Source of the DNA: Chthoniobacter flavus
Lineage (GTDB): Bacteria; Verrucomicrobiota; Verrucomicrobiia; Chthoniobacterales; JACTMZ01
Length of the DNA: 56,700 nucleotides
Direction of reading: 5' to 3'
NCBI GenBank assembly: GCA_945871065.1
Contig: CAMBUL010000007.1
Coordinates: forward strand, 1-56,700
Part shown: positions 26,565 through 35,077 of the stretch, in pieces
Position numbering within the stretch: position 1 is the stretch's first letter
Layout: each line of letters begins with the position of its first letter
Position numbers and translations under genes: made by a program
The notes under the pieces: model-generated
Told to the model about the DNA's origin: nothing
What the model saw: the letters and a program-made list of their open reading frames with translations, nothing else
Database searches by the model: none

Positions 26565-27473
26565 ATGATGACCCACCGCCCGCTCATAATCCCTGCCTTA
26601 CTGACGTCCGCCTTGCTTGCGGCCTCCCCCGCCCGCGCCGCGGAAACTGAAGGCGGCAGCACGTCGATCATCGAGATGATTCTGCACGGCGGTCCGCTCA
26701 TCATCATGATCTGGCTGGCCATTGTGGCCACCTCGGTCGTCATGGTGACTTTCATCATCCAGCTTTTCCTTCAAGTGCGGCCCCAAAACCTGGCCCCCAA
26801 GGCCTTGGTCGGCGCCCTCGACGAATCGCTCCGGGCCGGCAATTTCCAGGAGGCCTGGGAGACCTGCCAAGCCAATGCCAAGACCTACATCGCCGCCGTG
26901 CTCGGCGGGGCCTTGGAGCGTATCGGGCGCGGCAAGGATGCAACCGACACCGCCATCATCGAACTCGGCATCCGCCAATCGCAGGTTTTCAAGACCCGCA
27001 ACAGTTACCTCTCGGTCATCGGCGTCATTGCCCCGATGATCGGACTGCTCGGCACGGTCATCGGCATGATGGGCGCGTTTGCCGTCCTCGGGCAGACCGG
27101 CGTTTCCGACCCGCGCAAGCTCGCCCTGAGCATCGGCGAGGTGCTCCTGGCCACGGCGAGCGGTCTCTTCATCGCCATCCCGGCCTTTATTTTCTACTAC
27201 TTCTTCCGCAACCGCATCAGCGACGCCACGGTCTTTGCCGACAGCGAACTCAACCACCTCGTCGAGGATATACCGTTCGATGAAGTGAAGGGCCTGCGCA
27301 TCGGGGAAAACTTCAGCGCGGGTGACGGATTGAACGCCGGCGACGCCCAGTCCAAGGTCTCGCACAAGGTGTCGATGCAACTGACCACCAACTGCCCGGT
27401 CTGCCAGACCGCGGTCGTGCCCGGCCACAACCCGTGCCCCGGCTGCGGGACCACGCTCGATTGGCAGTCCTAA
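26565..27473 (+). CDS. exbB: ExbB/TolQ-family proton channel with C-terminal zinc ribbon
   Basis: MotA/TolQ/ExbB-family channel subunit of 302 aa. It has a cleavable signal-like N-terminus (to about residue 25), TM1 about 42-67, a cytoplasmic loop, and TM2/TM3 within VIAPMIGLLGTVIGMMGAF and SGLFIAIPAFIFYYFF. It would convert proton-motive force into work with ExbD. Unusually, after the channel domain the chain ends with a CPVC-CPGC pair (about 278-297), a predicted rubredoxin-like zinc ribbon. ExbB proteins normally end soon after TM3. It is 4 bp from exbD. Confidence 0.9.
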   Translation: MMTHRPLIIPALLTSALLAASPARAAETEGGSTSIIEMILHGGPLIIMIWLAIVATSVVMVTFIIQLFLQVRPQNLAPKALVGALDESLRAGNFQEAWETCQANAKTYIAAVLGGALERIGRGKDATDTAIIELGIRQSQVFKTRNSYLSVIGVIAPMIGLLGTVIGMMGAFAVLGQTGVSDPRKLALSIGEVLLATASGLFIAIPAFIFYYFFRNRISDATVFADSELNHLVEDIPFDEVKGLRIGENFSAGDGLNAGDAQSKVSHKVSMQLTTNCPVCQTAVVPGHNPCPGCGTTLDWQS

Positions 27474-27477
27474 TCCG

Positions 27478-27957
27478 ATGTCCGACGCCGCCCCCAAAAA
27501 AGGCAAAAGGAAGCACCGTCAGCCGGAGCCGGACTCCGATCCGGAATTCCAGATCGCGCCGATGATCGACATCCTGCTCGTGCTCCTCGTTTTCTTCATG
27601 TCGATCAGTTCGACCGAAGTGCTGCAGTCGAACAAAGATATCCGGCTGGCCGTGGCCAAAGACGCCAAGGACGCGAAAGAGAATCCCGGACAAATCATTG
27701 TCAACCTCGCGATCAATCCAATCAGCAGCGCGGTGGCCATCAGCGTCAACGAGAAAGACTATCCCTCACCCGGCGACCTCATCCCCGTCCTGCAAAACCA
27801 CATCGCGCAAAACCCGATGGTTCGCGTCCTCATCCGCGCCGACAAAGACGTGCGTTATGCCTCCATGAAAAGCCTGCTCGAGGCGGTCGGCAGAGCGGGC
27901 ATTGCCAATGTGACTTTCTCCGTCGTCGACAAGGAGGCGGCGCCGACCCCGTCCTGA
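27478..27957 (+). CDS. exbD: ExbD/TolR biopolymer transport protein 1
   Basis: A 159-aa single-pass protein with a basic N-terminal tail (KKGKRKHRQPEPD) and a transmembrane segment beginning IAPMIDILLVLLVFF, whose Asp is the conserved proton-path residue. A periplasmic domain follows. It partners with the ExbB encoded 4 bp upstream. A second, different ExbD follows, so the complex may be heteromeric. Confidence 0.92.
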   Translation: MSDAAPKKGKRKHRQPEPDSDPEFQIAPMIDILLVLLVFFMSISSTEVLQSNKDIRLAVAKDAKDAKENPGQIIVNLAINPISSAVAISVNEKDYPSPGDLIPVLQNHIAQNPMVRVLIRADKDVRYASMKSLLEAVGRAGIANVTFSVVDKEAAPTPS

Positions 27958-27998
27958 CCCGCTTGCATCGCGTCAGCAACTGGTCGAATTTCTGAATC

Positions 27999-28418
27999 AT
28001 GGGTGGTTCCGCAGGCTCCGAAGACGGCGATGCTGGTTTCCAGATTGCCCCGATGGTGGACGTTGTCTTCGTCCTCCTGCTTTTTTTCATGGCCTCGGCC
28101 GGCTCGCAGGTGGTGGAACGTGAACTGAATATCAGCCTGCCCAGCGGCGCCGGCGCGAAGAGTGCCGGACCCCCGCCCACCCCGGTCATCATCGAGATCA
28201 GTGCCGACGGCGTGGTCAGCATGAACAACCGCGTCTTCGACACGCCGGCCAGCAAGGAATTGCCCGAGCTGCGCGCGCAACTGAAAGACAACATCGACCG
28301 CTTCGGCGACAAAGACCCTGTGATCATCCGGCCGAACGAAAACGCCCGCCAAGAACGCATCATCGACGTCCTCAATGGCGCCGCTGCGGCCGGCGTAAAG
28401 AACCTCACCTTCAGTTAA
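27999..28418 (+). CDS. exbD: ExbD/TolR biopolymer transport protein 2
   Basis: A 139-aa single-pass protein with the same IAPMVDVVFVLLLFF transmembrane segment and conserved Asp as ExbD1, but a shorter N-terminal tail and a different periplasmic domain. Tandem exbD genes after one exbB are common in Planctomycetes/Verrucomicrobiota-type clusters. A 41-bp gap separates it from ExbD1. It is the last gene of the cluster and converges with the large minus-strand gene. Confidence 0.91.
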   Translation: MGGSAGSEDGDAGFQIAPMVDVVFVLLLFFMASAGSQVVERELNISLPSGAGAKSAGPPPTPVIIEISADGVVSMNNRVFDTPASKELPELRAQLKDNIDRFGDKDPVIIRPNENARQERIIDVLNGAAAAGVKNLTFS

Positions 28419-28493
28419 AGCAGCCGCTCCCGCATTCGGCGCAAAGTGACGCGGCTTAATTGACTCTCCGGCACCCCAGCCCGGGAGCACTCG

Positions 28494-31400
28494 CTAGACC
28501 ATGACCTCGGGGAGCGCCGCTTCCACACCAGTCATTCCGACCAGATGATCGACGTATCCGGCCGAGTGCACTTCGGCCAGCTTGAGTCGGGCCTTGGCCA
28601 AACGGTCCTTGACGCCCATGCGGCCGGCCACCCCCGCGTAACTGGGATTGCCGAGAAACTTTTCCAGGTAGTCCACATGTCGCTCCCAGAGGCGTGCATC
28701 GACACCCTGCTTGGCGCGCAGACGCGCGCGGTACCAATCGCTGGCTAGGACGCTTTCGCGGGTGAAGAGTGCACGGATTTCCGCAGCGTCGAATGTTTTC
28801 CCCTCGTAGTGACCGTCGCGCATGATGTGGAGGAGCGCTTTGAGCGGCGGACAAGCCCACGCGATACTGCCGTCGGCGAAGTAATGGTCCGCCACGCGTT
28901 TTTGCGTGACGACAATGTTCTCCATCCCCTCGGCAAAGTGGTCCATCCCCTGCAACTCGGGTTTGAGCATTTCATCGGTGAGCACGACATGCGGATGATT
29001 GAAGACCCGGCCAAAGAACGTGTTGACGAACTTCTTTGTGATCCGGCTGCCGAGACGGCCGGCCAAGATCGGGCGGCCTTCGTGCTCGAAGTCTTTCAAC
29101 CGTTCGAGATAACCGTGCGCGTGGAGGAACTCCGGCGAGCGCTCCTCGACGCTCATACGGCACCAGACCTCGGGAACGAGAAGACTGATGTCATGGTCGA
29201 CACGGGCGTGCGGACCGACATAACCCGCCGCGGTGACGAAGCCCTCGTAGCCGCTGATCGCGTAGGAAACGAGGGCGGAATTCAGGTCGTAAACCGGCGG
29301 CAACGCGTTGAAGGGGCCTTTGGTCAAGGCACCTTCCGAACCCGCTCCGGTGGTCGACGGAGATTTGCCGGTCATGCTGCAAATGAACTCCATGAAAAGT
29401 TCCGGTAGTTCCATGTAGTGGATGGGATTGTAAACAGCGAGCGAACGGATCCCCGCCGCTTTGTCCGGCGGATTGTTGCGACGACCAGCCAGAACGGCAT
29501 TGACCGGCGTGAGCACGGGCGCGTCGCGGCTCAGACCACGAGCCAACCGGATGCCGACATCGGCGAGGTAGCGGCCCTGCGGATCCAGTAGGTCCGGGCG
29601 CGACTGCAGGTAGCGCGGGTTCTTGGTCGGACGCCCCTCGACCAGGCGCGGGTTGGCGTTTGAAACGAAAAAGGCCGGACGCCCCGCCTCCACGTAGCCG
29701 GCAATCATTTTCTGCATCGGCCGGGTGTACTCATGGTAGCCGATGGCGTCCTCGAGGATGGCGCGGGCATCATCCGCGCTGAGCGGTTGGTAGTTCGAGA
29801 AAAAATTCCCCCCATGGGAAAAGTCGTATTCCGTGACCTTGTCATAGCCACGGTGGATGGCATCGTCGGGGCGCTGGAAAAGGCGGTATTCGCAGTTGTG
29901 GACAAATTTGACCCCCGGCAGGTGCCCGGTCTGCGCGTCGAGCAGGCTGGCGACGAGCGGTCGCGGCACCACGGTAGAGGCCGTGATATCGTCTTCCATC
30001 TGGATCTTGGCCGCCGGGAAGAAATCTTTGCGCAGCCCGAAAGTGCGCCATGAATCCTCGGCATCGAAACCGACGCGCAGGAAATTGGCCACCAGCTTGC
30101 GGCGGTGGAAGCGCAGTTCGTTGGCCGGGAGGCCGTTGACCGTGTCGACGCTGAAGTTCTCCCGCCAGTGCTCGCCCCAATCCGGGCGGTAGAACCGTTT
30201 GAGCACGTAGACCAGCTCCTTGACGTGCTGCGGAATCGTCTCGAGCCACGCATTGTAGTCCGCGCTGAAGGATGGGGACGGGGTGAGCAGTTTAATCACC
30301 GAACCGAGCGACCGGTTGGGACTCAAAACCAACCGGTGATCCTCGCCATTCCGCGCGGGGTCGGCATAACGATTCGAGTAGTCGTGCCGGACAAGTTGGT
30401 CGACATGATCGAAGTCGGCCTTGACGTCCCCCACAAAGATCGGCCCCTGGAGGATAGCATCCGAGATGGGCTTGGAAATTTCCGATTTGCCCCCGCCCGA
30501 GACGGTGCACGGTTTGTGGCATAGCGTGCCCTCGGCCATGGTGCCGATGAGACGCCAGGCGCGGCCGGCCGCAGGTTTGGCCATCTGGATTTTGTAGCCG
30601 CAGGGCAGGACATAGCAGTGCTCGAGCCGGAGTGGGATCTCACAGTTCTGCCCGTCTTTCTCCCAGGTCACTTTTTGCGCGAGCAACTCGAAACGCGCAT
30701 TCTCCGGGACGTAAAAAATGTCCCTATGGCGACGATCGACCGCGTAGCCCTGCGGATGCACCTCGACGGAATCACCGAGCAACTCCATGGCCCGGGCAAA
30801 TCCGCGCGGCATATCCAAGGGCAAATCCCGCACCGCAATCTGCTCGGCGAGGTCGTAGCTCGGAAAAATGAGCGCACCTCCCGCATGCTCCTCCTCGGCA
30901 TTGCCGAAAAGATTGGCCGCCATCCCGAGCTGCGTTTTAACCTCTTTTTTGCAGTATCCGAAGTAGTTGTCGGAAATAATCGTCACGACCACACCGCGCT
31001 CGTCGCGTGCCGTGATCTTGAAAGCTGTGCCATCGTTGTAGATCTCATCCGGCGATTCCCAGCACATCCCGTCGCGCCGCTGGCGCTCGGTTGCTTCGTT
31101 CCGGGACGGCAGTCCAAGTTCCGCCTTGGTCAGCTTGTTGAGGTGCGGGGCCAAAATGACGCAGCCCGTGTGCCCGGTCCAATGTTCGGTATCAAGCGCG
31201 GCATCATTGTCCGGGAGATTAGGATCACCGGCATTGCCGAAAATGCTTTCGACAAAGTCGAGATTGCAAACCAGTCCGCCCGGCACGAAAAAGCGCACCT
31301 CCATACTTTTCTCCGGCGTCACTCCCGGCACCTCAGGGCAGACCGCCGGACGGAGCAGGAGAGAAACAAAACACTCGGCCGGGGCAGGAAGGGTCGAGGT

Positions 31401-31976
31401 GAAAGGCAGGCGCAACAGTTCTGCCGGCGGATTGAGCGCCGCTTTGAGCAGGCGTCCGAAGACCGCCTTCGGCACCGCTTTCTTGTCGTCGGGCACAGGC
31501 AAACCGCCTTCGGTGACATGAAATATGCCCTGCGTGGTGCGGCGATCACTCTTCGGGTTATGCAGCACTCCCTGCCGTACGCGATACGAGTTAATAATGT
31601 CGGAAGAAAATTCGTCTTTGTCCGGCGGCAAGGACAACTGTCGCGCGAGGCCGTGCCGGTCGAGAGCGAAGGTCTGGTTGGGCAGGCGCGGCACCTCAAC
31701 CACGTCCTGCAGGTAATCATAAAGAAAATTCTGGATGCGCGTATCGGCGGGAGAGAGGTGCTTGGCCAGCAACCGGTCCTTCTCGCGATGCAGCGCCATG
31801 AGCCCGCCGACCAGATCGGCGAATTCCGCATCTTGCTCGATGGGAAACGTCGGACAGCCGAGGTCCCGTAATTTGAGGTTGATGTAGAAGATACGGCGTC
31901 GAACCGCGTCTGTATCCTCGTCGCCGCCGGGCACACCGCGCAATGCGCCGATTTTCTTTTCCAAGTCTTGGTTCAT
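28494..31976 (-). CDS. Probable PPi-type phosphoenolpyruvate carboxykinase
   Basis: A 1160-aa (about 130 kDa) cytosolic protein. Its size and motifs match what I recall of the PPi-dependent PEPCK family of Propionibacterium freudenreichii and Entamoeba (EC 4.1.1.38), which interconverts PEP + CO2 + Pi and oxaloacetate + PPi. Visible blocks: DRRTTQGIFHVTEGGLPVP, TGHTGCVILAPHLNKLTK, RRDGMCWESPDEIYNDG, the phosphate-loop-like CHKPCTVSGGGKSEISK (30471-30525), and CSMTGKSPSTTGAGSEGALT (29330-29395). Much shorter ATP or GTP PEPCKs (530-620 aa) do not fit. ATG 31976 (MNQDLEKKIGALRG) is preferred; an upstream in-frame start at 32069 adds an unlikely leader. Transcription is divergent from the CDF gene. 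Assignment rests on remembered similarity, not an alignment. Confidence 0.78.
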   Translation of the reverse strand: MNQDLEKKIGALRGVPGGDEDTDAVRRRIFYINLKLRDLGCPTFPIEQDAEFADLVGGLMALHREKDRLLAKHLSPADTRIQNFLYDYLQDVVEVPRLPNQTFALDRHGLARQLSLPPDKDEFSSDIINSYRVRQGVLHNPKSDRRTTQGIFHVTEGGLPVPDDKKAVPKAVFGRLLKAALNPPAELLRLPFTSTLPAPAECFVSLLLRPAVCPEVPGVTPEKSMEVRFFVPGGLVCNLDFVESIFGNAGDPNLPDNDAALDTEHWTGHTGCVILAPHLNKLTKAELGLPSRNEATERQRRDGMCWESPDEIYNDGTAFKITARDERGVVVTIISDNYFGYCKKEVKTQLGMAANLFGNAEEEHAGGALIFPSYDLAEQIAVRDLPLDMPRGFARAMELLGDSVEVHPQGYAVDRRHRDIFYVPENARFELLAQKVTWEKDGQNCEIPLRLEHCYVLPCGYKIQMAKPAAGRAWRLIGTMAEGTLCHKPCTVSGGGKSEISKPISDAILQGPIFVGDVKADFDHVDQLVRHDYSNRYADPARNGEDHRLVLSPNRSLGSVIKLLTPSPSFSADYNAWLETIPQHVKELVYVLKRFYRPDWGEHWRENFSVDTVNGLPANELRFHRRKLVANFLRVGFDAEDSWRTFGLRKDFFPAAKIQMEDDITASTVVPRPLVASLLDAQTGHLPGVKFVHNCEYRLFQRPDDAIHRGYDKVTEYDFSHGGNFFSNYQPLSADDARAILEDAIGYHEYTRPMQKMIAGYVEAGRPAFFVSNANPRLVEGRPTKNPRYLQSRPDLLDPQGRYLADVGIRLARGLSRDAPVLTPVNAVLAGRRNNPPDKAAGIRSLAVYNPIHYMELPELFMEFICSMTGKSPSTTGAGSEGALTKGPFNALPPVYDLNSALVSYAISGYEGFVTAAGYVGPHARVDHDISLLVPEVWCRMSVEERSPEFLHAHGYLERLKDFEHEGRPILAGRLGSRITKKFVNTFFGRVFNHPHVVLTDEMLKPELQGMDHFAEGMENIVVTQKRVADHYFADGSIAWACPPLKALLHIMRDGHYEGKTFDAAEIRALFTRESVLASDWYRARLRAKQGVDARLWERHVDYLEKFLGNPSYAGVAGRMGVKDRLAKARLKLAEVHSAGYVDHLVGMTGVEAALPEVMV

Positions 31977-32080
31977 GACAAAATGCGGGGCAGTTTTAAG
32001 GCCGAAAGCACCAAGCGGCAAGAAAGTCGGGAGAAAATCACCCTTGCCTCCCGCTCTCCGGACAGGCACAGAGTCGCCGT

Positions 32081-32980
32081 ATGGGAGAAGAATTGCCCGC
32101 GCCTTCCGCCGCGGCGGAAAAAAAGTTTGCCATGACCCTCTCGGTCGCGGCGGGGGTTCTGCTTCTCGCGCTCAAAGCCGTGGCTTGGCAATGGACAGGC
32201 TCGACGGCCATTTTGAGCGACCTGGGCGAAAGTGCCGCGCACGTGGTGGCCGTTTGCTTTGCCGCCTACAGCCTCTGGCTGTCCCTTCGACCGGCCGACG
32301 CCAACCACCTCTACGGACACGCCAAGATAGGCTTCTTCTCAGCCGGGTTCGAGGGCGCCATGATCATGGCCGCGGCGCTATTTATTCTTCATGAGGCGAT
32401 TGACGCCGCTTTGCGCGGTCCGGAGTTGTCCAACCTCCCCATCGGGCTCGCCCTCACCGCACTTGGTGCGGTGCTCAATGGTGCACTTGGCTGGCATCTG
32501 GTCCGCACGGGTCAGAAACGCGGCTCGATCATCCTGGAGGCCAACGGACACCACGTCCTGACCGACTGCTGGACGAGCCTCGGAGTCCTCATCGCCCTCG
32601 GGCTCGTGCAGCTCACTGGATGGCTTTACTGGGATCCGCTCTTCGCCGTCGCCGCGGCTTTGAACATTTTGGTCTCCGGTCTGCGTCTCATCCGCCGGAG
32701 CGTGAGCGGCCTGATGGATGCCGCCGATCCGGTCATCCATCGCCAGATCGAGGAATTGGTCGTTGCCGAAACCCGCAAGCACGGCATAACGCACCACAAC
32801 CTCCGCCATCGCAACATCGGAGACGCGCACCACGTCGAACTCCATCTTGATTTCCCCGCGGACGTCCTCCTGCGCGATGCCCACCGGGTGGCAACAGAAA
32901 TCGAGGATTCCTTGGAAAGTAAAATCCACCCCGCGGCGCGCGTCATCACGCACCTCGAATGCGAAGGCGACCACCCTTAG
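32081..32980 (+). CDS. Cation diffusion facilitator (CDF) transporter
   Basis: A 299-aa proton/divalent-metal antiporter with six transmembrane helices (about 15-215) and a cytoplasmic ferredoxin-like domain (about 215-299). The TM5 metal site has HxxxD (HVLTD). The TM2 site reads SDLGESAAH, so Glu50 and His54 replace the more common H/D-x3-D pair; the metal (Zn, Mn or Fe) cannot be read off. It has a His-rich HHNLRHRN stretch at about 229-236. It is divergent from the large PEPCK-like gene and its stop overlaps the convergent gamma-CA-like gene by 4 bp. Confidence 0.88.
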   Translation: MGEELPAPSAAAEKKFAMTLSVAAGVLLLALKAVAWQWTGSTAILSDLGESAAHVVAVCFAAYSLWLSLRPADANHLYGHAKIGFFSAGFEGAMIMAAALFILHEAIDAALRGPELSNLPIGLALTALGAVLNGALGWHLVRTGQKRGSIILEANGHHVLTDCWTSLGVLIALGLVQLTGWLYWDPLFAVAAALNILVSGLRLIRRSVSGLMDAADPVIHRQIEELVVAETRKHGITHHNLRHRNIGDAHHVELHLDFPADVLLRDAHRVATEIEDSLESKIHPAARVITHLECEGDHP

Positions 32981-33531
32981 CCACGAACCGACAGGTACTC
33001 GCGCGAAAGCCGCACGTACCGCAGGGCCCATATTTTGATTTCTTCCTGTTCGGCCTCCGACAGGCTCCGCACGACCTTCGCCGGGGTGCCCAAAACCATA
33101 GATCCGGGCGGAATCTTCATCCCCTGCGTGACCGTGGCGTTCGCCCCGATGATCGAGCGCGTGCCGACATGCGCCCCGTCCAGAATGACCGCCCCCATCC
33201 CGACCAGCACCTCGTCTTCCAACGTGCAGGCGTGAACAACCGCCTTGTGCCCGACCGTGACCAACCGGCCGATGATGGCCGGAAGTTCGTCCGCCGTATG
33301 GACCACGGCACCGTCCTGCACATTGGATTGCGCCCCGAGGACGACCTGCGCGACGTCCCCTCGCAGAACCGCATGGTGCCAGACGCTGGCCCCGGGCCCG
33401 ACCTCGACATTGGCCACCAGGGTGGCATCCGGTGCGATGTAAGCGTCCGGCGCGATCCGCGGGGGAGTACGGATATTACGGCCAATCGTTTCGATAAATT
33501 TTTCCGACAGATCAAAGGTCTCTTTGTTCAC
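32977..33531 (-). CDS. Gamma-carbonic anhydrase-like hexapeptide-repeat protein
   Basis: A left-handed beta-helix protein with hexapeptide repeats, e.g. IAPDATLVANVEVGPGASVW. The three zinc-ligand His positions of gamma-class carbonic anhydrases are present: VVHTADE, then VGHKAVVHAC, followed by VGMGAVILDGA. It could hydrate CO2, but many YrdA/PaaY/CaiE-type homologues show little activity. A GTG at 33531 gives the usual ~184 aa. ATGs at 33612 and 33621 would add about 30 unconserved residues. It lies between the putative PPi-PEPCK/CDF pair and HU/MDH. Confidence 0.85.
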   Translation of the reverse strand: MNKETFDLSEKFIETIGRNIRTPPRIAPDAYIAPDATLVANVEVGPGASVWHHAVLRGDVAQVVLGAQSNVQDGAVVHTADELPAIIGRLVTVGHKAVVHACTLEDEVLVGMGAVILDGAHVGTRSIIGANATVTQGMKIPPGSMVLGTPAKVVRSLSEAEQEEIKIWALRYVRLSREYLSVRG

Positions 33532-33689
33532 GCCTCCAACGGGCCTGCGCCGCCCCCTCCTGTCAAAACAAAATCCTGGTGGAAATTTTTGGCCGGCGCC
33601 CGTAATGGCCATTGACAGCATGCGGGGCCTCGGGGAAAAAACGCTTTGACACGGAGGCCTCTCCCTCCGGTCAAACCGCTCATCCCACT

Positions 33690-33959
33690 ATGAACAAAGT
33701 CAAACTCGTCGAATCGGTCCAAAAAGAACTCGGCAGCACGAAGGCCGATGCCGAACGTGCGGTCAACGCCGTGATCGAAGGGATCAAATCGCACCTCAAG
33801 AAAAACAAACTCATGCAACTCGTCGGCTTCGGCACCTTCAAGGTGGTCAACCGCAAGGCGCGACTCGGCGTGAATCCAAAAACGGGCGAACGCATTAAGA
33901 TCAAAGCTTCCAAGGGCGTGAAATTCGGCGCCGGGAAAGACTTGAAGAGCAAGCTCTGA
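33690..33959 (+). CDS. HU-family DNA-binding protein
   Basis: An 89-aa histone-like protein with the typical N-terminus MNKVKLVESVQKELG and the GFGTFKVVNRKARLGVNPKT DNA-binding arm with its Pro. It bends DNA as a dimer and organises the nucleoid. ATG 33690 matches the family start exactly. A strong terminator follows the stop. HU alpha/beta versus IHF cannot be decided; the sequence is closest to HU. Confidence 0.95.
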   Translation: MNKVKLVESVQKELGSTKADAERAVNAVIEGIKSHLKKNKLMQLVGFGTFKVVNRKARLGVNPKTGERIKIKASKGVKFGAGKDLKSKL

Positions 33960-33978
33960 ACCACTTCCCCCGCGCGAG

Positions 33979-34020
33979 CAACCCCGTTGGGCCGCCCGGC
34001 TGAACGGGGTTGTTCCGTTT
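33979..34020 (+). terminator. Intrinsic terminator after the HU gene
   Basis: AACCCCGTT (33980-33988) pairs with AACGGGGTT (34003-34011), with extra C-G pairing at 33979/34012, around a 14-nt loop. GTTCCGTTTT follows, giving a good T-rich tail. Confidence 0.88.
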
Positions 34021-34066
34021 TAGACCGCCGTTTTTTTGTCGAGTCCGGCCCGCGGTTTGCCGCACT

Positions 34067-35062
34067 ATGCCCGCGATGAAAAAAGCAATTCGTGTCGCCG
34101 TAACCGGCGCGGCCGGCCAAATCGGCTATTCCCTCCTGCCCCGTATAGCCAGCGGCCAGGTGTTCGGGGTCGATCAACCCGTCATTCTCCAACTGATCGA
34201 AATCGAGCCCGGCATGGCCGCCTTGCAAGGTGTGGCCATGGAACTGCAAGACGGCGCCTTTCCGTTGCTTGAGGGCATCGAGACAACCAGCGACCTCGAC
34301 CGCGGCTTCGACGGAATCTCCTGGGCCCTGCTCGTCGGTAGTGTGCCGCGGAAAGCAGGTATGGAACGCAAGGAATTGCTCGGCATCAACGGCAAGATCT
34401 TTGTCGGCCAGGGCCGGGCGATTGAAAAGAACGCCGCGTCCGATGTCCGCATTCTCGTGGTCGGCAATCCTTGCAACACCAATTGCCTCATTGCCATGAG
34501 CAACGCACCGGCCATTCCCCGCGAACGCTGGTTTGCCATGATGCGCCTCGACGAGAACCGCGCCAAAGCGCAACTCGCGCAGAAAGCCGGTGTTCCCTGG
34601 CGCGACGCGACCAACATGACCATCTGGGGCAACCATTCGAACACCCAGTTTCCCGATTTCTTCAACGCTCGTATTGGGGGACGCCCCGCCCCTGAAGTGA
34701 TCAACGACCTCCCGTGGCTCGAAGGCGAGTTCATCAAGACGGTCCAAGAGCGCGGCGCCGCCATTATCAAGGCCCGCGGCCTCTCCTCCGCCTTTTCTGC
34801 GGCGCACGCCGCCATCGAAACCGTGCGCAGCCTCACGACCAATACCCCGCACGGGGATTGGCACAGCGTTGCGCTCTGCTCGGACGGTTCCTACGGCATC
34901 GAGCAGGGGCTGATTTGCGGCTTCCCGGTGAGCAGTACCGACCATCAAGCCACCATCGTCCCGAGTCTCCCGCACAACGATTTCGCCCGCCAGCGCATCG
35001 ACAAATCGGTCGATGAGCTCAAGGAGGAGCGTGCCATGGTGGCAGATCTCCTGCCGGAATAA
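34067..35062 (+). CDS. mdh: Malate dehydrogenase
   Basis: Interconverts malate and oxaloacetate with NAD(P)H. The 331-aa Rossmann protein begins with [13 protein letters not shown]. It has the [12 protein letters not shown] and VGNPCNTNC blocks and the catalytic His in [12 protein letters not shown], and belongs to the cytosolic/chloroplast-type MDH group rather than the lactate-dehydrogenase-like group. ATG 34067 ([10 protein letters not shown]) or 34076 are both possible. It follows HU after a terminator, so it should have its own promoter. Together with the PEPCK-like enzyme it closes an oxaloacetate node. Confidence 0.95.
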   Translation: MPAMKKAIRVAVTGAAGQIGYSLLPRIASGQVFGVDQPVILQLIEIEPGMAALQGVAMELQDGAFPLLEGIETTSDLDRGFDGISWALLVGSVPRKAGMERKELLGINGKIFVGQGRAIEKNAASDVRILVVGNPCNTNCLIAMSNAPAIPRERWFAMMRLDENRAKAQLAQKAGVPWRDATNMTIWGNHSNTQFPDFFNARIGGRPAPEVINDLPWLEGEFIKTVQERGAAIIKARGLSSAFSAAHAAIETVRSLTTNTPHGDWHSVALCSDGSYGIEQGLICGFPVSSTDHQATIVPSLPHNDFARQRIDKSVDELKEERAMVADLLPE

Positions 35063-35077
35063 CCTGCGGCCAACCGG

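Noticed and set aside
30618-31871. 417-codon plus-strand open frame inside the PEPCK-like gene
   Set aside because: It is antisense to conserved PEPCK-like motif blocks and has an Arg/His-rich composition typical of a shadow.
33612-33651. Two TTGACA sequences (33612-33617, 33646-33651) before the HU gene
   Set aside because: No -10-like hexamer lies at 16-18 bp from either, so a sigma70 promoter could not be supported.
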